From assembly GCA_024305405.1 (NCBI GenBank), contig JAKNDB010000087.1, positions 3,598,501 to 3,662,500 of the forward strand: a stretch of DNA of 64,000 nucleotides, read 5' to 3'. Below, piece by piece: positions 51,481-62,171 of the stretch. The DNA is from Dirofilaria immitis (taxonomy: Eukaryota; Nematoda; Chromadorea; Rhabditida; Onchocercidae). Each line of letters opens with the position of its first letter. The stretch's first letter is position 1. A program made the position numbers and the translations under genes. Under the pieces are notes generated by a model. It searched no databases and was not told where the DNA came from. It saw nothing but the letters and a program-made list of their open reading frames with translations.

Positions 51481-52148
51481 AGTCGGTATTGTTGTTAATG
51501 CTCATGCCATACAATACTTTTTATTAACGCTCTATAAAAGCAGATACGGACAATATTTAAAGAGCCTGCAAATTTATTATGTTTTGTTTTTACGGGAAAA
51601 TTTCAGAGTCTCCAATTAAACAGTTTACATGGAATTACAAATAATCTAAAGTCCTGTAACGTCAAAAACTACCACTGCTTTTGTATCTACAAAATTAGAT
51701 ACCCACGAAATTATTCGTAGTAAACTAATGGGCAGATAAAATGGGATGATTTCACAATTTGATAATTTGATTGGCATTGAAAAAGCATAGAGGATTTATT
51801 CGGCATAATATCAGCTTACGATAATAACAGTAAGTGTTTGGATATTTTCTCATGCGGTATACGAAAGTAATGAATTTGAACAGAAATTTGAACTTGCTTG
51901 AGAAAGTTTTTTTTTTAATTATTGAAATAGATTGTTTGAATTTAACGATGAACGAGGATAAATCTTGATTATTTTTGTTAAAGCTTCATCATAACTCTTT
52001 AAACACAACAAATAAAAAATACAATAAGCAAAAATCCAGACGACTTGAACTTCTCTCATAAATCTAATTTTAACATCATAATATGGAGGACTGACTAAAC
52101 TAACTGAACATTCTTATAATGGAAACAAATGAAATTCAAAATGCTTAG
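51481..52148. other. Intergenic between RNase H2C and torsin
   Basis: About 670 bases with no exon seen. It would hold the RNase H2C 3' UTR and the torsin 5' region; no clear trans-splice acceptor lies close to the torsin ATG. Confidence 0.5.
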
Positions 52149-53030
52149 TCAATTATCATCATCCTTTGCAAATGTTTCTGCAGTACTGAGATAGCCGATT
52201 GCTTGAACGAGACATGACTGATAAGTGACACTGCGATCATATTCCCATCGCATAAATGACGTCGCTGAACCAATGACTTCGAAAACACGACTGTTATCTG
52301 CAGTTTCTTGAATTAATATTCGGATTTTTAGATAATTCAAATTTCTAGAGATGCAATTTCGGGACTTGAGCAATCGAACACTGGGAAAATCATATAATTG
52401 TTCCTCTGGGAAAATCATATAATTGTTCCTAAAGTCTGGAACTTTAAAGAAAAGCTAAAATTAATTGCAAGCCTTTGCTTCCTTTTTCTACGGCAACATA
52501 CAAACGGTATCCGCCTGGAAACTGTTGCTGTATTCCATTCAAAATGCGTCCTCGAAATGTTGCTATTTTCTTATCGTCTACAAATACTAGTATGCTTTCC
52601 AATGAAAAATTTAGCGAAAATCAGATTGACTCTTGGAAATTCGATGCTACTAAAGCCTTATTGCACTTACGCTTTTATAGCAAAATTTTTCCTGCTTTTA
52701 TACAAAAAATACTTCAAAATGTCCCTATCGTTACTTTCCTGCTAGAAAAGAAAGCTGAAAACGAGGAAAGTTTATTTGCCAATTCTTCTTTCTTCTCTTC
52801 TTCCTCTCGTTTCTCAAGCTATGCTTCGCAGTATCTCTAGCTTTGCTGACAAGAAATTTCATAATAATTACAGCAAACTTGATTTCTTGTACTTGCTTTA
52901 TTTTTATATAAACAATAAAACAACCTTCCAATTCTTCGATAATAAAATATTGTGATACTCTTGCCGGTCCATCATATTCAATTTTGCATGGCAGCGAATG
53001 AAATTCATTGGTGAAATCGTCATTACTCAT
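52149..53030 (-). CDS. RNASEH2C: Ribonuclease H2 subunit C (non-catalytic)
   Basis: RNase H2 removes ribonucleotides and RNA primers from DNA; subunit C with B scaffolds the catalytic A subunit. Exons 52925-53030, 52502-52577 and 52149-52380 join in phase to 137 residues, about the usual size. The N-terminal hallmark is present: HSLPCKIEYDGPARVSQYF (family 'h.LPC.i..dGpa.v..yF'). Exon 2 gives ATFRGRILNG, the conserved 'sFRGR.l.G' strand, followed by a Pro/Gly turn. The last exon ends with the other conserved block: VFEVIGSATSFMRWEYD, then helix QAIGYLSTAETFA. The acceptor of exon 3 lies in an exact 25-bp duplication. The exon 2 donor used (GTATGT at 52501) gives the phase that fits; a later donor would lengthen the strand (YRLYVA) but not join in frame. 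Confidence 0.85.
52381..52430. repeat. Exact 25-bp tandem duplication at the RNase H2C exon 3 acceptor
   Basis: CTGGGAAAATCATATAATTG followed by TTCCT occurs twice back to back (52381-52405 and 52406-52430). On the minus strand each copy ends in TGATTTTCCCAG, so the 3' splice site is doubled 25 bases apart. Confidence 0.97.
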
Positions 53031-53543
53031 TGGACGATTTTCGAAAATAATATTTTTGCATCATTGGAATGTCCCGCTACATTCCAATGTACATCCAATG
53101 TCAATTTTTTCTTTCTTTTCAACATGAATAGTTCTTATATAGAATCTTCTTTCTAGTATAGAACAAATGGTTATATAAATAGTCCTCTCGATTATTTCTA
53201 AAATATAAAAATCAGCAAACTAGAATAAACCACATGGAAGAGGACTGTATATTAACTGTTTTTAACTCCAAACGAAATATTTCAATGTAGAACAAACTTT
53301 TGTACTTTGAACTGATGTAAAGAAAACTTCCAATACCATTTCTTTAATATGTTATTTTGCCCAGTTCCTCTACAACGAATGGTATTCATATCAATTAATT
53401 CATTGAAACATATAATAATATAATATATTAAAGCAAGTAAAATTCATTTTTAGTGAAACATATGCTGACATTTTAAATGCCAATTTTGAAATATTTTTAA
53501 AAGTCCTACTGGTTCTCTTTAAAATCATCACAATTATATGACT
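53031..53543. other. Intergenic between the 217-residue gene and RNase H2C
   Basis: About 510 bases, A/T-rich, no exon seen on either strand. Same-strand spacing is compatible with either independent promoters or a loosely spaced operon. Confidence 0.5.
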
Positions 53544-55011
53544 TTAATAAACAAAGTTCGATGAGATCAAATTACGAAAAATTCGATTCAAATTATCAGC
53601 AAAAATACTTGACGAATCCCACTCATCAAGTCGTAAGTTTTGAAGATATTCCGGAACAGAAGAAGTGAATGCACGTGGAAAAGTATTTGGCTCGGACCAA
53701 TCAATCATCAAATACAATTGAAAGCTTTTTCTTGTATACCTTTCTTCGCATAACAATGTGATAGTTATCTAAAATCTAAGAATATTGAAGAAGAAATGCA
53801 ACGAATTATATTTTAACAAGAACGAGAGGCTACAGAGATATTCCACAGCTGAAACTATAAAATGAGAAATGTGCAACTTTATCAACATTCATTAAGGGCG
53901 GATGATTTCAGTCAATAGCAGTAGTGAAATACGATAAATAATAAAACAATAATAAAAAAGAATAAATAATATTAGAAAATAAAAATATAATAGTTGTGGA
54001 CAAAAACTACAACTTGAAAATTCTGGGCTAAAATCAGAACAAAAGAAAAATGCTTTACGCAAGTAGGATCATCTTCATCGATTGCCCACTCCATAAATGT
54101 AAATGGATGTCTAACATCCGAGCACAGCTTCACTGCCATATCAATCCTAAAATTAATTTATATCAGCCAAAAATCGAAGAAGTAAAATCACTACCAATTA
54201 ATTAATTGGCAACAACACAAGTATCTGAAATAATTAGTTTTCCTTTCCATATTTCCCATTTAAAGCTAGAAAGAATGAGAAGCGTCAATAACAAAAATGT
54301 CGCATACCGTAAACAACATTCAATGAAGCGATGATACAACGAACAAAGCGTATCGCTATTTTGCCATGAATATTGAAACGCAGAACCCAAACTAGTCATC
54401 ACTTCGGGACCAGTTATAGAAAAAGAATCAGTCCTACGTAATTTAAGAAAATAATTGCTAGCATCCAATCTAAAAAATGAATTAATTACTTATAGTTGCA
54501 TAATTGACAAACTATATGTGCATGAAAACAAATTTGGTTTATCGGAGAATAAATATTCTCCTATATATAATAAATCCAAACTGATTATAATGATTGCTTT
54601 TATTTGAAAAATTATAGTTTTAAATCTACTAAACTTTAATCAGCACAATAGTTTATAGTTTGCCAGTAGGATGTAACATACATCTCAACCCGGCTTAAGC
54701 TGCTGCTATCGCGTGAAACTTTTTGCAATCATGCGTTTCAAAAATTGTAAGCAATCTTTTAATCCGCACTAAATCTAGCTACTTATTGTTAAAGTTACAG
54801 AAGATCTAGACAAAGAAGAACACAACCTTAACGTGAGTATTATTTGTTGAAATGAATTATCAACTTCTGAACAACAACCCTCACCAGCCAATTCGCACAG
54901 CTGTTCCAACCATTCCCACTCAGATTCGAATAATCCAAACGTACCAGCATCCCCACTTACACTTGAACACTTTATCAAGAAGTCATCCCATGGCACCACT
55001 GGTATTTCCAT
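53544..55011 (-). CDS. Unrecognised 217-residue protein, four exons
   Basis: Exons 54833-55011, 54308-54469, 54059-54146 and 53544-53768 join in phase with GT/AG ends. The ATG at 55011 lies a few bases after a CTTAGCAG site, as expected for trans-splicing. There is no signal peptide or membrane segment. The N-terminal third is acidic and Trp-rich (EIPVVPWDDFLIKC, FESEWEWLEQLCELAGEGCC), the middle has SDTLCSLYHRFIECCLR and VRHPFTFMEWAIDEDDPTC, and the C-terminus is LYLMIDWSEPNTFPR, then helical. The nine or so cysteines and many aromatics suggest a compact cytosolic or nuclear domain. I do not recognise the family. It lies between an rRNA-processing factor and RNase H2C on the same strand. Confidence 0.75.
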
Positions 55012-55452
55012 CAACCTGCTAAGGAATCAATTTCAACATATTACAGAAATTGATAAACATTTCAATATGCAGTGATGCACGGGGAACTGAAAATCTCAAG
55101 GTTTTAGATACTAAATGTACCTACTTCCTGTGACATCAGCAGATATCATTAAATGCTTTCATACTCTTTTTCCCAATGAATAAGCAAAGCAAATCATTGA
55201 TTGAAACAATGCAATAGAGAACTAATTTTAAATATGCAAACTTTTATTCAACCAACAATTCATACAAACAACAAAACAAAATAATGCTAAACTAAGAACG
55301 GATAATATATGTACCTTATTGCAACAAATTCAATAAGTAGAAATTTTTTATCGCAATAGAGAATTCCAAATGAAAAAAAAATCTTTTTATATTTATATAT
55401 CAGAGAGAATTGCAATAAGGCAAGTCCACCATAATATATATTTGGATTCAAA
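55012..55452. other. Intergenic between RCL1 and the 217-residue gene
   Basis: About 440 bases with no exon seen; contains the RCL1 3' UTR and, at 55017-55018, the acceptor just upstream of the next start codon. Confidence 0.5.
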
Positions 55453-58073
55453 TCATAATATTATTTTATTTAAATTACTGAATCCAATACCCATACAAGT
55501 CATTAATACCTTTTCATTAGATCCTAATGATCTTTGCTCATTATCTTTGCTCAGCTCGTTCCAATCGTCTATTTTAAACGTTATTTCAAAGTACTTCTTC
55601 AAGTGTCGCAACGTATGCATACTGAAAATACAAAAAATTGCTAAAAATGGGAAGCAGATCTTGTTGAATAGTGAACAAATCAGTTTGCATTTCCTGCTTA
55701 GTTATTTGTTGAATTTTAATGAGAATAAATCATGTAAATTGCTATTGCTATAGAGATAATCAATGATTTCGTAACAGATTTGAGTTTTACATTGCAGAAA
55801 ACATCAGAAATACGGATGCATTTGTTGTTTAAGGAAAATAAGAAAGTAATCAACACATTTCCAGGAAAAAAATATTACCAGTAGGCAGATAGTGGTCCGA
55901 ATAAATATGTGCTGACATCCTTTTCACAAAGTGTCATGAAAGTTACGGCTAAGGCTTGGGCTGTGGTATCAACACATCCTCCCTGCAAATATTACAATTA
56001 TGAACTAAATCATGGAAACTGACTTCAGTGATTTGTCACTATGAAAAAGTAGGACAGTACAATTTTTATCAGCGAAAAGGAATGAAACTAACTGCAAAGA
56101 TTTGATCTAACAACTGGCATGCTGCGATGTGACCAACATCTTCCGGCAGAACCGGATTGCCTTGTTCACCCTTCGGTTTTGATATGGCTTCCCCATGATA
56201 AACAATTCCTTCCGTAGTTTCGGCAGTTAAAAAGACCAAAGCCAGGCGAACTGAAGAAATGATCATTAATTATCATTTAAATAAAACCAAAAAGACTTTC
56301 GAAATCACATTTTTTCTTTTTCAAGCAAAATAACTCGATTTTAAAAATATTTGGGTGGAAATTTATTGACGGTGTTTATTATGTTTCTAGTTCACACTTA
56401 ATTATTTATTCGTTCTCTACTCTAAGTCTCCATTAAAGTATTGTTGCCAATTTGCATAACTGAAAAATTCACTTAAAAAGCGAATGTATAGCAGGAGTGC
56501 TATACTAGTTCATTTGCAACAGCTTAAGATAACCTTGACGCATATAATATCGATCGGAACTTCATCACTAAGGTAATATAAAATATTAGTACCTTCCACC
56601 GGATGCTCCTTTTCTTTGATCAACAGTGATATAAATATCAGCAATATAATCACGAAGTGTCTCTTTTGATGCGTTAATCATACGATGTGCTATAGATAGA
56701 GATACTTTGGAAACAGAAGCGATTCCACGTATTTTACATATTTTTCCCACTGTTTTACACTAAATTGTAGCAAAAGTATGGATTCAAAGTTTTCTGATTA
56801 AAGATCTATAAAAATAAAACTGAGGAAATATAAATTAATAAGAAATGTGAAAAGTTGTAAGTGCTTTTTATAAAGAAATAAGGCCAAAAAATATCCCCGA
56901 ATAAGACAACAAAAAACTTGAAAAAGACATCGTAAAAACTGTATTAAAAATGATACCTGTACAGGACGAAAAATTCTTATTGTTGGTGCTGTCAGCAATA
57001 CATATCCACCACCATTCGGTTTGTAACCTCGAGCAACAACCTAAATAAGTATTTCATTCCTCTCACAAATTACAATATAATATAAATTTTATATCAAGTA
57101 ACATTGTCAGAAGGAGTTAAATTATATCAAAATAATCAAATAAACCTTAATTTCTGGCAAATTAGGTGCAACCACAAATTTATTGAAAACTGGAAGCCAC
57201 GTTACACGAATAGCGTCAACGCTCAACTCAGAAGGAGCATTGGTTATTCCCTGTAGTTTTAAGTTGAGTTGATGCTTGCAAAAGGAGCAAGCATCAATAA
57301 AGGTTCCAAGTAGTAACTGCAAAATAGAAACAAAGTTCGAAAAGGAATCATAGAAGAATAATGACATTGGATAGCAATAACAAGGATAACAAAAATAGTT
57401 CATCAGATTAGGATAATCTAATCCCATAGAAACAATCTAATTTCCTCAAAGTTGATGATCGTAAAATACACTCGTCGACGGACTGGATAAACGAATAAAC
57501 TATCCAAAAGTACTGGAAAATTAAGATTATCCATCAATTAAATATAAATAAATTGAAATCTAAAAATGTCAAAGAGAAAGAAAGTATACCTTATGCACCG
57601 ATCATTACCACAGTCGAAAGTGAACTGGCCACCTGTAATCACACCAGGCGAGAATTCAACCTTAGTACCTGGAAAGAAAATATTTAAGATATAATAGCCG
57701 CAATTTATCGGACAAAAAAACTGACCCAAAATCAACAAATAACCAGTAAAAGCAATTCCCACCAACAAAGAAATAAATAAAAATAAAAAAATAGAAATAA
57801 TAATACCTGTTTGGCTGATTCTGATTCGCGTGCCATTAGTTATCTTTTCCAGTAACAATAAAAGTTTTGATTCGAAATCTAAAACGGATAATTTAATTTT
57901 TAAAATAGCACAAGACATTAGATAAGACATTAGATATACATACCTTTTATTCCAGGCTCATCATCATAAGAACGTATTTCGGCGATTGCTACCGCGCGAC
58001 CACTTAGCAGTGAATAAGCAAGTCGTTGTCTGAAGAAGTTGCATCCCTCAAAGCGTAACTCCTGCTGATCCAT
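55453..58073 (-). CDS. RCL1: RNA 3'-terminal phosphate cyclase-like protein (RCL1), U3 snoRNP-associated ribosome biogenesis factor
   Basis: RCL1 has the cyclase fold without cyclase activity and works in the nucleolus in early pre-rRNA cleavage for 18S rRNA. Exons with landmarks: 57944-58073 (start; FEGCNFFRQRLAYSLLSGR, conserved 'G.n.lRqRl.ls.LsG'), 57807-57878, 57590-57668 (VEFSPGVITGG), about 57140-57316 (YYLEPLLMLAPF, then CKHQLNLKLQGITN), the exon ending near 56957 (VVARGYKPNGGGYVLLTAP), then GKICKIRGIASVSKVS and DIYITVDQRKGASGG (about 56595-56760), SPGFGL / TAETTEGIVYHGE and GNPVLPEDVG (about 56095-56250), GGCVDTTAQALAVTFMTL (about 55880-55985), and 55453-55621 (LRHLKKYFEITFKID; KVLMTCMGIGFSNL; stop). 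The order matches RCL1 throughout. Two frame breaks at homopolymers (57280-57283 and 56229-56233) split conserved motifs. No catalytic-His motif of true cyclases was noted, as expected for RCL1. Confidence 0.9.
57274..57292. repeat. Short perfect inverted repeat at an RCL1 frame break
   Basis: GCTTGC and GCAAGC are exact complements around a 7-base spacer (AAAAGGA). The spacer contains the A-run (T-run in the mRNA sense) where the reading frame of the conserved APF-CKH motif breaks. Confidence 0.7.
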
Positions 58074-60922
58074 AATCCTCCTTGAAGTGATAAAAAGCAA
58101 AAACAAAATAGTCTATTACCCACGTATGGACAACAAACACCAATCTAATTACCTCCGCTTATCTTCCAGTCTTTTCCTTGTTCCAATATGTCACCATTTA
58201 CGTCTCATCTCTATAAGAATGTATGTTAATAAGTTATAATTTGGTTAAAATTTTTAAATGGTTAGGTTAGGATCATTAAGAAGAATATATACTTGGAGGC
58301 TAATTCATTTCACTAAGCAATGCATTGAAGTTACCTGACGGAAGGCAGTTATTTGGCTTAGGCTATTTCTTTTAGCTGGAAGTTTGAAATTTATTTAATG
58401 TTCATTGTGGTGTATTGCTTCCACTTATGCTCTGTAAATTGAAGTACACTTCCTTCCCTCATTCCATTTCGGTACTAGGAGGTAGCCTGAATCCCATAAT
58501 ATAGATTTATTCCGGGAGGTCTAGAAATGAAAATAATGGAATGAAAACATTGAGAAATTCACGAAATCACTATTGTATTGTAATGTAATTATTCTACTTT
58601 TGAAATTTTTCACAGGGTTAGCTATGATCTTTTCATTAGGAAATTACTAAAAAATTTGAGTTATTGGACAAAAAAAATCCAAAAGTTCTGTTGTGCAAGT
58701 TTTCGAATTCCCACATAATTGCTTGTACAATTTGATAGCGTTATCCTTCATTAGATTCCAACAATATTTACTTAATATTAGTAATGTGTGAAAATATAAT
58801 GTTTTCAGATTTTCTATTTGAAAATTCACAGTGATGAAATAATTTGAGAAGTGAAATATAAACTTTTCAACTTTCAAGAAATAAATGAATTGGCACTGTA
58901 ATAATTGTTATAATGATGTTCAAATCGTAGAAAATTCGGAATTTTTCGTTCAAATTTAGAAAATATAAATCTATCTATGTTTGCTTAGATGAATTTAGGA
59001 ACTTTCTGTTTTTCTTAAATATAATCCAATGTTCATGAAAATATTTATTTTGGGAAAGTTGAAGAATATAATCGAAGAAAACAATTAGTAATATAAAATA
59101 TTAAAGCTCCAGTAATTCCCAACATATATCAGAGGATAGTCTCCGGAAATTTATGTCGCTGAAATTGTGAATTTTAAATAGGAAAGCATTTAAATAGGAA
59201 ACCATATATCTTTCGGCTATGCAATTATACTTTATTCATTAATGAATTTCTTCTGATACTCTAACAACGAATTAGTATGAACACAAAAGGATATCATTGC
59301 AAGTGAATTCAGATAAAAAAACAATCATTTTAAACATATCAATCAGGTATCAGATTGTTTTATTTGTAAATTAGGCAGTTCATCAACAAAATAATTCATT
59401 ATTTTTGTGTCAACCTAGATAACTACAAGGGGTTGTATAGCACTTTTTCAGTTCACGTCGTCGGGTTTCTCATCTACGTTTTTGAGTATCTGTGATCTGT
59501 GATCCATCAATCAACTCCTAATGAATGAGAACGGTACTAATGAAAAAGACAGCATGTATTGCAAAGCTTTGAAGGGTTGTAGTCTAAGCATCATTGCCAA
59601 TATATGCCGTATTACGTGGTCACAAGTGACCAGGCGGACTTAGTTTTGGATTTGCTTTCTTCTCTTTCCCAACTTATTCGTATATATCAGTGAAAATAAT
59701 TCAGGTGCAAGCAACTTCTGAAAATTGAAAGTTGCAGTTTAAGTGAGTTTTTCAGGCCTTATCATGTGTGAATCATTTTCTCTAGACTCTTAACGAGGTA
59801 GCAGTTGATTTTTGTTGAACCTCTTCATTAAATTACGTAAATCCAGAAAATGAGCAGATGTTCTTATTGATATTTCGATTTGTTATGCATGACTAAGTTA
59901 TGCATGACTTATGTTATCCATCAATGTCATCATCTTTCAAGCACTGTAGGTTAAGCGTGTAAAGTTAAGCGTTATAAAGTTTTCAGAATATGCGAGAAGG
60001 TCAAGCGTATTGTTCAGATGGTCACTTGATCCAAAAATATTACCGGCATATTCTCACTGGTAATATGAAAATTTGACAAATTATAATTTGCGCAATTTAG
60101 TCCTTACTTCACTGCTCAAATTTTTGTAGCATTTCCTAATATTTATCCATATTTTTTCCATTTCTTGATATTATACTGCCCATCATGCAATCTTTTTCCA
60201 TAAAATTCCTTCACTGATAGGCTTATCAAAAGTTTCCAAATTCATTCATTTTGTCTTATATTTTATCATAATTGTGTTTTAATTTATGTCGATTGTGGTA
60301 AAAGAATTACTAGTTTCCAGAACTTTTCATGACATTTTAAACAGGATTGATCAATTTAGTGGTAAAAATAGACAGCATTTGGACTGCAAGCACGCAAATA
60401 TCTTTATTATATTGCCAGAATGATATTTATTGGTTTCTGTGCTTATATTGATCAAAATTATTCCAATCCAGATTTCAAAATCCGAAATTCAAGCCATTTG
60501 CTTAGGTATGGGACAATGAAGTTAAATTTATAAGGCGATAGTGTAATTTATAATAAGTTGCTTTTCACAATATGCATCATAAATTTCCAGATTTGATGGG
60601 ATCAGCATTACAAGACAAGTTACATCACACAACTTAATAATTTTCTTTGTCAAAGTCATTTCTCTTTTTTGATTTGGTAATATCAATTCATTATCGAAAT
60701 ACAGTAAGACTTTTAAATGGCTGACATCTACTTAGTGGTTCTAATGGAAATTACCATTTTCACCGTATATTTTCTTTTTTTTTTGCTTAAAAGACTTACG
60801 TTTTTACATTTGCATCAGCATCGATGCAAATATTTCATTTAACGCTTTTCAAATCTTATTTAAAAGCCCATTTCTATTATCAGTTTATGTTATGTGCAGT
60901 TTATTCATAAATTATTCTGCGA
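58074..60922. other. Intergenic between divergent RCL1 and the 96-residue gene
   Basis: About 2.8 kb. I see no exon supported by splice sites and phase on either strand. It would contain the promoter of the RCL1-led tandem block. The minus-strand open frame at 58647-58877 is low complexity and unsupported. Confidence 0.55.
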
Positions 60923-62171
60923 ATGATGGAGCGATCAATACGAAATATAAAGCAAATATTGCGCGAAAACGTTACACGCTTTTTAGAGAATGCTGATGGA
61001 CGTGAAGTGATCGTTAATGTAACGGCTCGGCTTGTCAAAAACGTTAGTTCGAACCATTTGACATTCATTTTCAGAAATAATAACTAATATATCTCGATGA
61101 GTACTCTCGATGAGCACGGAAAAATGAAACAAAACCGAGATTTTATGTTTTGAGTCATATGCCAATTAAAAAAATTGGATTTTTGCCAACTCCATTAGTA
61201 CGATTCTTTAGTATGCAATTATTTAGCATTACTCCCATTATTAAAAATTATCTTAATAACTTGTTAATTTTTAGTTTTGATACATTAGTATTCTTGATAA
61301 CTTGACGTTCTTAATTCCGGTCCATCAGTGTTCTTGACAGTTTTTGGTAGTGTTCTTCAATATTTCAATGATAATGTATCTCTTAGAAAAATTCGAACTA
61401 AGAATAACAATTACCTTGCATAAATCTAATTTTTTTTTTGAATTCTAGAAAATGGAGCTGCAAAAGAAAATGGAAAAGGTTAACATTTACGGATTATTTA
61501 TTTGGAAATTTAGCTGATTAAAAGACTTAACCAACCCGATTTTTTTGTTTTGGACGAAATAAGTTGAGAAGTTCAGTATCATCTTAAAATTAGTCTAAGT
61601 CAGATTCTGCGAAAAATATTTTCATTTCGCAACTATTTTTGAATTAAGCTTTACTCTTGAATCCCAGTAATTTATTTATTTAAAACATGAAAGTTGAGCA
61701 GCCGAAACGACATTATGTTAAAAATATGAACAATACTTCATCGCAAAACTATAGATCATCCGACATCTCCAATCAAAATAATAGTTTCGCTGTTGTAAGT
61801 ATCTTAATCTTAATTGTAAAAAATGAAAAGTTCTAGAAGTTTTAGTAAAATACGTGGATCAAATTGAATCTTTTGCTTTGAAATGGACGAATTCAGTTCT
61901 GTTTTTTAACTATTTTAATTATTCCTTTTAAAACTATTGATTTCAATATTTATCATTAGAAGACGGATCACAGATTTCTCCGATTCATACTGGTAATTCA
62001 CTGAAGTATATTACCAATTTATCTTTCAAACATTCTTTGATTTCTACTAAATATGACGAAAGATTGTAGAACTTTCTGTATGATACAACATTATCACCAT
62101 TTAATTGCCGATATAAATTTCAGGACTTTTATGATAAAAGAGAAGAGAGATATCACTATAGCAAAGACTAA
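60923..62171 (+). CDS. Unrecognised 96-residue basic protein, four small exons
   Basis: Exons 60923-61042, 61449-61478 (30 bases), 61702-61794 and 62124-62171 all begin and end in phase 0 with GTTAGT/GTTAAC/GTAAGT donors and CTAG/GCAG/TTTCAG acceptors. The start MMERSIRNIKQILRENVTRF lies after a TATGTGCAG site at about 60900 (possible trans-splice acceptor). The first exon is amphipathic helix followed by a beta-like stretch (DGREVIVNVTARLVKN); the 10-residue exon is KMELQKKMEK; the third is Asn/Ser rich (NMNNTSSQNYRSSD); the end is charged and Tyr-rich (DFYDKREERYHYSKD). There is no signal peptide or membrane segment. I cannot name a family. Four-way phase agreement is good evidence for a gene, though all-phase-0 joins are less constraining than mixed phases. 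Confidence 0.55.

Noticed and set aside
57538..57930. 130-codon minus-strand open frame
   Set aside because: It reads through RCL1 exon 57807-57878, its intron and part of exon 57590-57668 in mixed frames; the spliced RCL1 model explains the coding signal.
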